Positions 7,840 to 16,304 are shown, numbered from the stretch's first letter. The stretch is DNA of 21,235 bases from DATGFK01 sp040007395 (GCA_040007395.1 JBDTVG010000044.1:1-21235); one strand, 5' to 3'. The notes: generated by a model not told the origin, from the sequence alone. Program-made: numbers and translations.

Positions 7840-10437
7840 GTGACGACAGTTTACAGCCCTGCCACAGCACGCTACACTTCCTCACGCCAACTTGTGCCAC
7901 CATTCACTAAAGCGATGCCGAACAAAACTACCACACTAACCGATATATCACGCTCGTGGGCATTCGTACTAATTACGGTGCTACTGTTGAGTGCTACCTT
8001 TATCCGTGCCTACGATCTAACGGGTACGCCGCCCGGTCTATCCTTTGATGCGACATGGAATCTTGCTGATGGGCTGCGGATTAGCCGGGGGATTCCCTTC
8101 CCTGCGGTGTTCGATACGCGCCCAGAACCTGTCTACCGCTGGATCGTCGCCACGAGTTTTGTCCTACTTGGCCCGCACGTCTATTCGGCGCAAGTGTTTC
8201 AAGTGTTGCTAGGTACATTAACCGTCGCGCTGACTTATGCTGCGGGGTTAGCCCTGCTGAACGGGCGCGAGTGGCGACGGCTTGGCGCGTTGGTTGCAGC
8301 AGGCGCAATGGCGGCGAACGTTGCCCACTTATTTCTGATACGCAACTTGTATCGATCTGCCCTGCTGCCCCCAGTGATCCTATTAATAGTGATCGTTTTG
8401 CTTCGAACAGTCCATTCACAACGAGGGAAGCCGCAGAATCGACTGTGGACTCTAGGCGGCTTCTTGGGCGGCTTAGGCTTGCATACTTATCTGGCGGGTA
8501 TTATGACCGCACCGTTGGTCGCAGGCTTTGCTGTGCATCAGGTGATCTTCCCGCCGCGTGAACGGCGCGCCAATTGGCGAGTGATTCTATGGACGGCACT
8601 CGGTCTAATCATCCCGGTGAGCGCTTACCTGATCTTCGCTGCACTAGTTCCCGATCTTTTCTTCCGCATTCATGCCGCTGGCGGCGATACTCCGATCACG
8701 CTGGCGCGGGTAGTAAGCAGCTTCGCGGAGTCCATACAGGAATTCTATCTGGTTGGCTACAAGTTGCCTCTGTATAACACGCCGAATAGCCCTTTTCTCA
8801 ACCCTGTGTTAGCAGTGCTAGCGATGATCGGGTTCGTGCTGGCGGTCTGGCGCTGGCGTGAGGCAGATGGAGCGCTGTTTATCGGGGGGATGCTACTGTT
8901 TATCGCACCCGGTGCGCTCTCCGAAGATCCGACTCATCCGGTACGCTTAGTCGGCACAATGCCCTTGCTAGCGTTGCTCTCAGGGTTGGGCAGCGCGTGG
9001 GTGATCGCCGTTGTGACTACAGCCAGCAGCCGTTGGCGGGCAGCCGTAAATCCGCTGCGTGCTATTTCTGTCGCGTTAACGTTGATCCTGATCGCTAGTT
9101 CTATCGGGGCTACCCATATTGCTTTTCGTGGTATGTTCGCTGATCCTGCCGAATATAATCCGCCCGAATATTGGCTAGGTGTGCCGCATAACTACATTAT
9201 CGCTTTTGTCGAAGCGTTAGAACTGCTGGAAAAAGTCGATAAGCCGACCTATACCTCGCTCGCCGTGTTGGACAATCCGACGGCGGGTTATATTTTGCAG
9301 CGTGAAGCCTATCCGAATGTTACAACGTGGGCACGTCACCCGCTTAAGGAGCTTCCGGCGGGGCAATTTTTCTTCCCGGTACGCGAGTATTACCATGCGC
9401 CAACCTCTACCGAAGATCCGCGTATGGTGCTGCTGCTGCCTGCCGAAAAGACGATTGTCATTTTGCCTGTACTGGACAACACCGCCCATCTGATTGAGCC
9501 TGTCTCCCCCCAAACACGCGAGATCAACGATTCGCATGGTTGGCTCATCGCCCGGATCACGCCGATGGCAGCACGACCTTTCACCCCGCCTCAGTTTGAG
9601 GATCAACCTGTAAGTGCTGGACAAGGGCTAGAACTGGTCGGCAAGGTGACAACAAGCGATTTCCAACCGGGACAAGTCGCGCCAGTGGTGCTCTACTGGC
9701 GAGTCACGGCTCCGCAACCCGCCGATATTTTCAGCGTGGCACAACTGCTCGACCTGAATCTGAACCAGCACGGCAACAGCGATCATCATGTGCTGCCCTA
9801 CTTATATCCCTCGGCACGGTGGCAACCCGGCGACATTATTCCGGATCGCCATACCGTGCCGATTGTGGCAACTCTGCCGCCGGGGGTGTATCGGTGGGCG
9901 GCAGGCGTACACGTTCCACCGAAGGTCAAACGGCTGATTGTCAATCCACAGGACAGCGAACTTGATGATCTGTGGCTGTGGGGATCGGTGCGGTTGCCCA
10001 AGCCCACTTCGGAGCAACTACCCACTGACGCGATACCGCTCAATGTGCGTTTCGACGATCACATTTTGCTGTCGGGTTATCAGCTAGCGCGGGACAATAA
10101 TACATGGACAGTCAAGTTGTATTGGCGCGTCACCGCTGCACCACAGGGCGATTACACCATTTTTGTGCACGTTATGGCAGGCGATCAGATGATCGCACAG
10201 CAAGATGCCAAACCGCTGGATATTCAGTTAGGTCAGGTGCCAACGTGGGCGTGGACACCCGGCGAAGTTATCACAACGAGTTATACTTTGTCCATTTCAG
10301 CAGGAGCGATTCTGCCGGATGCGCTCTATGTGGGCATGTATACCTATCCTTCGCTCGAACGCCTGTCCATCAGTCAGGACGATAAGATCAATCCAGACCG
10401 CCGCGCTTTGATATGGTCGGAAAGTCAGCCTAAATAG
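7840..10437 (+). CDS. GT39-type (GT-C fold) membrane glycosyltransferase with C-terminal beta-sandwich domains
   Basis: An 865-residue integral membrane protein. The first half carries about ten hydrophobic helices (from about residue 39 to 425). The first extracytoplasmic loop has PPGLSFDATWN with Asp70 at the place of the catalytic Asp of GT-C/PMT-type enzymes. The usual second acidic residue of the 'DE' pair is Ala71 here, and TRPEPVYRW (93-101) matches the conserved 'GREP' segment of the group. After about residue 440 comes a soluble region with two related beta-rich units (about 590-705 and 725-855), each with a 'LYWRVTA' strand and an aspartate- and tryptophan-containing turn. Such enzymes move sugars from lipid-linked donors on the outer face of the membrane. 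GTG at 7840 is chosen because AGGG lies 6 nt upstream; ATG at 7915 lacks a binding site but would also start before the first helix. The acceptor is unknown. Confidence 0.92.
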   Translation: MTTVYSPATARYTSSRQLVPPFTKAMPNKTTTLTDISRSWAFVLITVLLLSATFIRAYDLTGTPPGLSFDATWNLADGLRISRGIPFPAVFDTRPEPVYRWIVATSFVLLGPHVYSAQVFQVLLGTLTVALTYAAGLALLNGREWRRLGALVAAGAMAANVAHLFLIRNLYRSALLPPVILLIVIVLLRTVHSQRGKPQNRLWTLGGFLGGLGLHTYLAGIMTAPLVAGFAVHQVIFPPRERRANWRVILWTALGLIIPVSAYLIFAALVPDLFFRIHAAGGDTPITLARVVSSFAESIQEFYLVGYKLPLYNTPNSPFLNPVLAVLAMIGFVLAVWRWREADGALFIGGMLLFIAPGALSEDPTHPVRLVGTMPLLALLSGLGSAWVIAVVTTASSRWRAAVNPLRAISVALTLILIASSIGATHIAFRGMFADPAEYNPPEYWLGVPHNYIIAFVEALELLEKVDKPTYTSLAVLDNPTAGYILQREAYPNVTTWARHPLKELPAGQFFFPVREYYHAPTSTEDPRMVLLLPAEKTIVILPVLDNTAHLIEPVSPQTREINDSHGWLIARITPMAARPFTPPQFEDQPVSAGQGLELVGKVTTSDFQPGQVAPVVLYWRVTAPQPADIFSVAQLLDLNLNQHGNSDHHVLPYLYPSARWQPGDIIPDRHTVPIVATLPPGVYRWAAGVHVPPKVKRLIVNPQDSELDDLWLWGSVRLPKPTSEQLPTDAIPLNVRFDDHILLSGYQLARDNNTWTVKLYWRVTAAPQGDYTIFVHVMAGDQMIAQQDAKPLDIQLGQVPTWAWTPGEVITTSYTLSISAGAILPDALYVGMYTYPSLERLSISQDDKINPDRRALIWSESQPK

Positions 10438-10530
10438 AATGTTAAAAGAATGTGTATAGCGTTTGCTTGGTTGGTACGGTAAAAGACAGCCGCCGCGCTC
10501 CGGTTCTTGATAGTTGAAACAAGGTTGTTG

Positions 10531-12369
10531 ATGAACGTTCCTCAGTTATATCTGCTGGTAGTTTTAGTCGTTCCCCTCAGCTTAGCCGTCACTAATCGTC
10601 TGCGGGTCGATGTCGCGGCGCTTAGTATCGCGTTGGCACTGGGTATTTTGCAATTTCTCGGTGTTGGTATCCTCGGTGCGCCCGATACTCCCGGTGATGC
10701 GGTAAAGGCTATCTCTGGGTTGTCGCAACCCGTAGTAGTAACGCTGTTCAGCCTGTTTATCGTGACCCGTTGTCTGGATAAAACGGGAGTCACACGCTGG
10801 ATCGCTCGTCGAGTGCTGGCTATCGGTGGTAAAAGTGAATCGCGGCTGATCCTACTGTTTTCGGCGGCAACGGCCTTACTGTCGCTATTTATGAATAATC
10901 TCGCCGCCGGAGCACTGTTACTGCCCAGTGCAATGGATGTGGCGCGGCATACTAAAATTAACCCAAGCAAGCTGCTGATCCCAGTAGCATATGGCAGTTT
11001 GTTGGGCGGAGTCGCGACCTACTTCACGACAGCCAACATTATCGCCAGCGATCTCCTGACGACGGCTAACCCACCGCAAGCGCCATTGCATATTTTGGAT
11101 TTTACGCCGACAGGCGGGTTGATTGCGTTGGCGGGGCTTGCTTTTCTGGCGATATTTGGCGAACGGCTCCTGCCGGATCGCCCGCCGCGTCCTGAACAGT
11201 TGATTGCGAGACGTACAGGCAGCGAACTTGAAGAAGCGTATCAAATCGATGAGCGGCTGTGGGAACTGCGAGTATTACGCCGTTCACCAATCGTGGGCAA
11301 GTCGCTCTTAGAAACTGGTATTGGCGAAAAACTCGGATTGGCGATTGTAGCGATCTGGCATGGACGGCAAGCGATTTTCGCACCGCCACCCGATCAAATT
11401 GTGCGGGCAGGAGATATTCTGCTGGTTGTCGGGCGTGAAGAACGTGTGACACTGCTGGCACAACAAGGGATGCGAGTGGGGCGCGATGACGGCAACGGAC
11501 ACGCCAGCGAACGGGGAGCCAGCTTTATCGAAGTCGTACTCTCGCCGCGTTCAAAGGCCGAAGGGCGCACGCTCAAGGAATTGGAGTTTCGTAAAAAATT
11601 TGGTTTTACAGCGGTGGCCTTGCTCCGCAGTGGGCGCAGTTACCGAACCGACGTAGCAGATTTCAAACTTAGTCCGGGCGATTCGCTGCTGGTCGTTGGT
11701 TCACGTCAACGCTTGCGAATGTTACAGAGCAATGCTGATTTCGTCGTACTCGAATCGGATTTGAGCGATCAGCCCGTCAACCAGCGTCAAGCCCTGCTAG
11801 CCGTTGGCGTGATCGTGGCGGCGATTACTGCCTCGGTGCTCGGAGTGCCCGTCTACCTTGCGATGCTAGCTGCCGCGTTAGTGGTAGTCATCTCTGGCTT
11901 GATCAGTATGGAAGAAGCCTATCACAGCATGGAATGGCAAGCGATCTTTCTGATTGCGGGCATGTACTCAGTCAGTCTGGCGATGGTCAGAACCGGGTTA
12001 GCCAGCCAAATTGGGGACGGGGTGGTCAATCTCGTTACGCCCTTTGGTCCGCTGGGGCTAGCCGCAGGAATCTATGTGCTCACAAGTCTGCTTACACAGG
12101 TGATGGGTGGTCAAGTAACCATCCTTGTCACCGGGCCAATTGCTATCAGCGCGGCACTCAGTTTGCATACTAACCCGCAGGCGATGGTCGTCGCCGCCGC
12201 GATTGGCTGTTCGGCTTCCTTTGCTACGCCCATCGCACATCCGGTCAATATTATGATGATCGGCCCCGGCAACTATACTTTCGGCGATTTCTTTCGGGCA
12301 GGCTGGGCGCTCACATTGGTATGTTTTGTAGCGCTGCTGATCGGTATGGTGTTGTTCTGGAAGTTGTAG
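10531..12369 (+). CDS. SLC13/ion-transporter-superfamily permease with two TrkA-C (RCK_C) domains
   Basis: A 612-residue inner membrane transporter of the DASS/SLC13-like group, which takes up anions such as sulfate, carboxylates or related ions with Na+ or H+. The N-terminal membrane half (to about 210) has the family hairpin LFMNNLAAGALLLP (119-132) and LLGGVATYFTTANI (157-170). Two cytoplasmic TrkA-C domains follow (about 235-312 and 330-407), each ending in a 'GD-LLVVG' strand (GDILLVVG, GDSLLVVG), which bind small ligands and gate transport. The C-terminal membrane half (about 420-612) ends in CSASFATPIAHPVN and GPGNYTFGDFFRAGW. In its re-entrant hairpin the usual 'NN/SNT-A' is replaced by MGGQVT (525-530). 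ATG at 10531 with AAGG 6 nt upstream is preferred over TTG at 10507. The substrate is unknown. Confidence 0.92.
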   Translation: MNVPQLYLLVVLVVPLSLAVTNRLRVDVAALSIALALGILQFLGVGILGAPDTPGDAVKAISGLSQPVVVTLFSLFIVTRCLDKTGVTRWIARRVLAIGGKSESRLILLFSAATALLSLFMNNLAAGALLLPSAMDVARHTKINPSKLLIPVAYGSLLGGVATYFTTANIIASDLLTTANPPQAPLHILDFTPTGGLIALAGLAFLAIFGERLLPDRPPRPEQLIARRTGSELEEAYQIDERLWELRVLRRSPIVGKSLLETGIGEKLGLAIVAIWHGRQAIFAPPPDQIVRAGDILLVVGREERVTLLAQQGMRVGRDDGNGHASERGASFIEVVLSPRSKAEGRTLKELEFRKKFGFTAVALLRSGRSYRTDVADFKLSPGDSLLVVGSRQRLRMLQSNADFVVLESDLSDQPVNQRQALLAVGVIVAAITASVLGVPVYLAMLAAALVVVISGLISMEEAYHSMEWQAIFLIAGMYSVSLAMVRTGLASQIGDGVVNLVTPFGPLGLAAGIYVLTSLLTQVMGGQVTILVTGPIAISAALSLHTNPQAMVVAAAIGCSASFATPIAHPVNIMMIGPGNYTFGDFFRAGWALTLVCFVALLIGMVLFWKL

Positions 12370-12407
12370 GATCAAATAGATAGTCAATCAATATAGTACG
12401 CGCCCGC

Positions 12408-12438
12408 GGTAGGGGCATTATATCGGATCACCCCTACC
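12408..12438. repeat. Perfect inverted repeat GGTAGGGG-N15-CCCCTACC
   Basis: GGTAGGGG (12408-12415) and CCCCTACC (12431-12438) are perfectly complementary with a 15-nt loop, in the 152-bp gap between the converging permease and NmrA genes. No T-run follows on either strand. It may act as a bidirectional, non-canonical terminator. It also resembles the 'GTAGGGGC...CCCCTAC' palindromes dispersed in some Chloroflexota and cyanobacterial genomes (recalled, not searched). Nothing else was found in this gap. Confidence 0.6.
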
Positions 12439-12521
12439 ACAAAATTTCCAATCGTCAACAGCACCGCATTTGGGCTAATCCTCTGCTGATCTTCTTAGTT
12501 TTTGCGACACAGCCCGCGCTG

Positions 12522-13439
12522 TTAAGCAGATTCCGTGAGCCGCGATTCGCTCGCTGCAAGAGTCTGGCCCCTGAATATATCGGCGTTCCGGCTTGCAAAT
12601 TCTGCAAAGGTGGTGGGATGAACGCCAAACGCCTCATGAGTGCCCAGATACACCCTCGACTCGGTATACTTGCGACGCTCGCTTAGCAAACCACTCACAA
12701 CTTCAATGCGCGCTTGAGGAATACCAGCGGATAACCACACCTGCTTTTTTTCCTCCAAAGTGATGTTAACATACCGCACGTTTTTCCCAATAGATTGAGA
12801 GAGTCGGGCAGCCACATCTGCCATCGTCAATGCCTCAGGCCCGGTCATATCGTAACGCTTACCCTCGTGTCCTTCATCACGCAGCAATGCGAATGCTACT
12901 TTCGCAATATCTTCCACATCTACAGGAGAGAGCTTTGCATTCTCCATGGGCAAAAAGAGCGCACTCTCAGCCATCTCTACTCCGGTGAGTGATTGTGGAA
13001 AATAAAACTGCATGAATTGGCTAGGGCGTAAATGTGTCCATGCCAGACCGGATGCTTCCAAGTAGCTTTCGATTTGTTCATGTTCCCACGTGGAGTGGAA
13101 GTTATTGGAGTCGAAACCTATACCGGACTCTTTCCCAGAAAACTTGACAATGTGTCGGACACCGAGCTTCTTGCTAATGTCAATAAACTCGCATTGGGTT
13201 TCTAGCATCTGCTCACTGGCGGATGAGATCATGAGGACTCTATCTACACCACTCAACACCGTGGAGAGTATCTCAGGCCGACGCATATCGCCTTCTACGA
13301 TTTCGACGGTGGGGATCGCTTCCATCCAGTGCGCCTTAGCGCGATTCCTAACCAGTGCTTTCACTTGAGTCTTCTGACGAGCAAACTCCCTAATCACGGC
13401 CGATCCACTTAGACCTGTTGCGCCTGTCACGAGAATCAT
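12522..13439 (-). CDS. NmrA-family NAD(P)-binding protein (atypical SDR)
   Basis: A 305-residue Rossmann-fold protein of the NmrA/atypical short-chain dehydrogenase group, related to NAD(P)H:quinone reductase-like and redox-sensing members. VTGATGLSG (4-12) is the GxxGxxG dinucleotide loop. Arg31 after the second strand (ALVRNR) fits NADP binding, and GDMRRPE (50-56) supplies the adenine-contacting Asp. HIVKFSGKESG (96-106) and AWTHLRPSQFMQ (133-144) are family landmarks. No YxxxK catalytic pair is visible, as usual for this branch, so enzyme activity is uncertain. The start ATG has AAGGAGA 4-5 nt upstream, the strongest Shine-Dalgarno in the window. Neighbouring genes are unrelated and inverted repeats lie on both sides, which may hint at an independently acquired gene. 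Confidence 0.93.
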   Translation of the reverse strand: MILVTGATGLSGSAVIREFARQKTQVKALVRNRAKAHWMEAIPTVEIVEGDMRRPEILSTVLSGVDRVLMISSASEQMLETQCEFIDISKKLGVRHIVKFSGKESGIGFDSNNFHSTWEHEQIESYLEASGLAWTHLRPSQFMQFYFPQSLTGVEMAESALFLPMENAKLSPVDVEDIAKVAFALLRDEGHEGKRYDMTGPEALTMADVAARLSQSIGKNVRYVNITLEEKKQVWLSAGIPQARIEVVSGLLSERRKYTESRVYLGTHEAFGVHPTTFAEFASRNADIFRGQTLAASESRLTESA

Positions 13440-13456
13440 GGTATCTCCTTTTGATT

Positions 13457-13476
13457 GTTGATTTCATATAGTCAAC
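13457..13476. promoter_or_regulatory. Candidate operator upstream of the NmrA gene
   Basis: GTTGA (13457-13461) and TCAAC (13472-13476) form a 20-bp dyad (7 of 10 positions symmetric), 18 bp before the NmrA start on the minus strand. A minus-strand TATATG overlaps it and could be a weak -10. Genes of this family are often controlled by MarR- or HxlR-type repressors binding dyads of this size. No such regulator is in the window, so this is only a candidate. Confidence 0.25.
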
Positions 13477-13598
13477 GGTTGGAGATTTAAAAAGGATACG
13501 GTGCTGAGGGATTACCATGAACCCTTAAGACAAGAAGCGACAATACGTCGTGTATACTCTAGCTCTCCGTTGAGGTAGAGTGTTGATAGCCTCATTTG

Positions 13599-13637
13599 GT
13601 GTGGGTAGTGTAGAAGGCTGCCAGACACTGCCCATAC
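13599..13637. repeat. Imperfect 13-bp hairpin between the TPR gene and the NmrA gene
   Basis: Positions 13599-13611 (GTGTGGGTAGTGT) pair with 13625-13637 (ACACTGCCCATAC) across a 13-nt loop. On a plus-strand transcript all 13 pairs form, two as G-U wobbles. On the minus strand, where both flanking genes are read, the same two positions become mismatches. No T-run follows. It lies about 41 bp past the TPR gene stop, so it could be a weak terminator of that operon, a structured 5' leader element, or a remnant repeat. The rest of 13440-13678 shows nothing beyond the candidate operator. Confidence 0.5.
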
Positions 13638-13678
13638 ATTCCCCGCTAATTTCGCTATTCTAATGTCTCTTGCTTACC

Positions 13679-14998
13679 TTAAGGTTTTGCGGTTGCGTCT
13701 GGGGTTGCGATGCTATCGCCAGCGATGGGAGTGGGAGGAATCAAATTGCTGCCCGCGCCGCAAGCCCGCAGCGCATCTTCAAGGCTGGCCCGCATTTTAT
13801 CATCGCCCGGTTCAACGAGCGTCAAGCCAGTTTGAAATACGCCAACGGCAACATTGCACTGTTGCAAATTGGTAGAAGATAGCCCACTAAGCAGATAATC
13901 GTTGGGATCTTTGGAGTCAAGCGCAATGACCTTGTTGATAGTCTCCAAGGCTTGCGGCCAGTTTGCATCACGATAAAACAGAATAGCTAGTAGTCTCAGA
14001 CATTTGATCTGCTGCGGGTCAAGATCGCGGCACTTTTCGGCATAGGTGCGAGCCTTGTTCGGATCACCTTTAGTAAAGTACACCGACCCAAGCTGATATT
14101 GCAGGATCGGATCATCCTGATCGCGCTGAATGGCTGCCACTAGCAGGTCAACGGCTTTGTCAAGCTGGAGCGCATTACGATAGCCCACCGCCAAATATTG
14201 TGCAATGTACCCGGCTGGAATGGCTGGATCAGGCGGATCGGATGTGGCAGCACGCCACGCCCGTTCATAGTCGGCGACTGCATCCTGACCGTTTGTGGCA
14301 GAGACAATCAGGGCTTTGACATAGTAAGCATGAGACAGTGCTAGCCGATCAATGGGTTGGGCGACTTTGGCAATGGCAATCGCGTCATCGACCATTTTGG
14401 TCGCCAGATCACTCTTTTGCAAATCCTGATAGATTTCTGCCATCACCGCCAAAACCATCGGATCTTTGTCGTTAAAGTCCTTCGCCCGCATGGCATAACT
14501 CAGGGCTTCCTGCGGTTTACCATCCCAATCCAGCACCAATGCCATTGAGATCCACCCATTCGGCGCTTCTGGGTTGGCGTTAATGGCTTGCTGTGCGGCC
14601 TTCACTGCCTCATCTAGCATTGGTTTGTTGGTACCATAGGATCGCAACGTGAGCATCGTCGTGACAAGGCTATGGACACTCACTTCGTTGGGAGCTGCAT
14701 CGCCGACGGCTCTCAGAATGTCAATGGCTTTATTGACTCGGCCTGCTTGGAAAGCATCCTGAAGTTCCTTGCCGGGATCTTGCATGGGCGTAGGCACGGG
14801 GGTTGGCGTACTCAGGGAGATCACTACTTTGTTAACACGATCTCCGACAATCTGACTCAACGAGTCGCGGTAATCCCAGATCAGCACCGCTGGAATAAGG
14901 ATCAGTGGGGCAAGCAAATACAGCCACAACCAACGAAAGTTAAGGAGCGGACGACGACTGCCTTTGGCTGTGTACCGCTTGGGAGTCTTGAGGTACAC
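13679..14998 (-). CDS. Membrane-anchored TPR protein (second of a pair)
   Basis: A 439-residue protein from the GTG at 14998. It has a basic N-terminus (KTPKRYTAKGSRR), one transmembrane helix (about 22-41, FRWLWLYLLAPLILIPAVLIW) and a Pro/Thr linker STPTPVPTP (63-71). A long helical domain of about eight TPR-like units follows (for example YQLGSVYFTKGDPNKARTYA and NWPQALETINKVIAL), ending in a short Pro/Thr tail. The repeats are predicted outside the cytoplasm and would be a protein-protein interaction scaffold. The open frame extends to an ATG at 15082, but those 28 codons lie inside the upstream gene and read its Pro-rich tail out of frame. The GTG lies 4 nt past the upstream stop, so translational coupling is likely. 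No enzyme motif is seen. The setting suggests a role in envelope or polysaccharide assembly, by inference only. Confidence 0.88.
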   Translation of the reverse strand: MYLKTPKRYTAKGSRRPLLNFRWLWLYLLAPLILIPAVLIWDYRDSLSQIVGDRVNKVVISLSTPTPVPTPMQDPGKELQDAFQAGRVNKAIDILRAVGDAAPNEVSVHSLVTTMLTLRSYGTNKPMLDEAVKAAQQAINANPEAPNGWISMALVLDWDGKPQEALSYAMRAKDFNDKDPMVLAVMAEIYQDLQKSDLATKMVDDAIAIAKVAQPIDRLALSHAYYVKALIVSATNGQDAVADYERAWRAATSDPPDPAIPAGYIAQYLAVGYRNALQLDKAVDLLVAAIQRDQDDPILQYQLGSVYFTKGDPNKARTYAEKCRDLDPQQIKCLRLLAILFYRDANWPQALETINKVIALDSKDPNDYLLSGLSSTNLQQCNVAVGVFQTGLTLVEPGDDKMRASLEDALRACGAGSNLIPPTPIAGDSIATPDATAKP

Positions 14999-15002
14999 GG
15001 CG

Positions 15003-16304
15003 TTACTGGATCGGCTCCGGCGGTTCGGTTGGTGTTGGTACAGGCGTAGGAGTCGTATAGCGCCCCTGATACGCATCAGCACATTTTCGGATGCCGATAT
15101 TGGTCTTTTCGATGGCGTTCTTGTCGCGAGTCCACGTCAGCAGATCGTTGAAGATTGCGTTAGCTTGATCACACTGCCCCAACAGGAAAAACGCCAGCCC
15201 GCGCAGATACCAGCACTCAGAGAATCGATCTTCGGGTTTGAGGGTCGTGTCAGCAAGTTCTTGATCGGCACAGGTCTTGAAGTTGGTGATGGCATCTTCG
15301 TAGTTGCGGCGGGTATACAACACCTGCCCCAGCCACTTATAGGCTGTAGTAAAGTTTGGGTCTAACGTGATTGCATTCTCGCAGTTGTCACGGGCGGGAT
15401 TGGTTTCGCCCATGCGGTAATAGGTTTCGCACAATCGAGTATAGGCTTTGACGCTGCGTTTGTTCATCGACAGTACCCGGTTGTAAGCTGTGATGGCGAT
15501 CTCATAGCCCGCTGGCGTGCTCAAGCCAATGGCAAAATACGCCAAATTGAAGTATGGAAACTCCAGCTGAGGATTGATGTCAGCGGCTTTTTTATATTCC
15601 TCAAGCGCGGCAGTATTGCGACCTTTATAACGCAGTGCCAGCCCCAGATTGGTATGCCCATCGATACTTTTATCGTTAAGCTCAACGGCTTTTTGCGCCG
15701 CATCTAGGGATGTGTCATAGCGACCTAATTCAAAGTAGGCACTGGAAAGGTAGGCATACGCTTCGGATTCGTTGGGATTGAGATCAGTGGCACGGATACA
15801 CGAGCGCACCGCGTCTTCTGTCTTTTCGTCAGTAATCAACGCGAAACACTGGATTGTGTAAGCGCGGGAACTATTGGGATTCGACTCGACGGCTTTGTTC
15901 GCCCACTCAACGGCCTCCGCAATGTCTGGAGCATTGCGTCGATCCGCATAGCTACGATAGATCAACATGCGTGCCAACTCATAGAGAATATCAGCGTTGG
16001 TTTGCTGCTGTTTGGCGGCTAGCCGATAGTTGGTGATAGCGGTGTCGAGATCGCCGTGCCAATAGGCAAGATCGGCGGCCTGTGCAAAGAAGATCGCGGG
16101 CGGAGTAGCGGTAGGAGCCGTGCCAACTAGCGCCAGCACTTGTGGCTGGATCTTGTCAAATTGCCAGATCACCAGTCCCATAAAGCCCATTGCCGCCAGC
16201 CACAACATAAGTTTCCAAGGCTGGAGACCTCGCCGCCGCCGTCCAAACATCGCTCCATTAGAGAGCGACGAACGATCCCGGCGAATCCGCATTTCATTAG
16301 CCAT
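15003..16304 (-). CDS. Membrane-anchored TPR protein (first of a pair)
   Basis: A 433-residue protein from the ATG at 16304, which has AGGA 8 nt upstream. The frame stays open to 16373 but the extra 23 residues lack a binding site. A basic cytoplasmic N-terminus (RIRRDRSS, FGRRRRG) leads to one transmembrane helix (about 31-47). A short linker and about nine TPR-like units follow, with canonical spacing such as AYAYLSSAYFELGRYDTSL and GHTNLGLALRYKGRNTAALE. The C-terminus is a low-complexity Pro/Thr tail (TTPTPVPTPTEPPEPIQ). The topology matches the downstream partner: cytoplasmic N-terminus, repeats outside. Likely a scaffold, and probably cotranscribed with its partner. Cysteines recur in the repeats (CFALITDE, SCIRATDL, LCETYYR, DNCENA) and could form disulfides if the domain is extracytoplasmic. 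Function unknown. Confidence 0.89.
   Translation of the reverse strand: MANEMRIRRDRSSLSNGAMFGRRRRGLQPWKLMLWLAAMGFMGLVIWQFDKIQPQVLALVGTAPTATPPAIFFAQAADLAYWHGDLDTAITNYRLAAKQQQTNADILYELARMLIYRSYADRRNAPDIAEAVEWANKAVESNPNSSRAYTIQCFALITDEKTEDAVRSCIRATDLNPNESEAYAYLSSAYFELGRYDTSLDAAQKAVELNDKSIDGHTNLGLALRYKGRNTAALEEYKKAADINPQLEFPYFNLAYFAIGLSTPAGYEIAITAYNRVLSMNKRSVKAYTRLCETYYRMGETNPARDNCENAITLDPNFTTAYKWLGQVLYTRRNYEDAITNFKTCADQELADTTLKPEDRFSECWYLRGLAFFLLGQCDQANAIFNDLLTWTRDKNAIEKTNIGIRKCADAYQGRYTTPTPVPTPTEPPEPIQ

Noticed and set aside
9217..9624. 135-codon minus-strand frame inside the GT39-type gene
   Set aside because: It is a shadow of a well-supported plus-strand gene, with no domain features of its own.
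14999..15082. Upstream extension of the second TPR gene to an ATG at 15082
   Set aside because: The extra 28 codons lie within the end of the upstream gene and read its Pro/Thr repeat out of frame; a GTG start 4 nt past that stop fits better.
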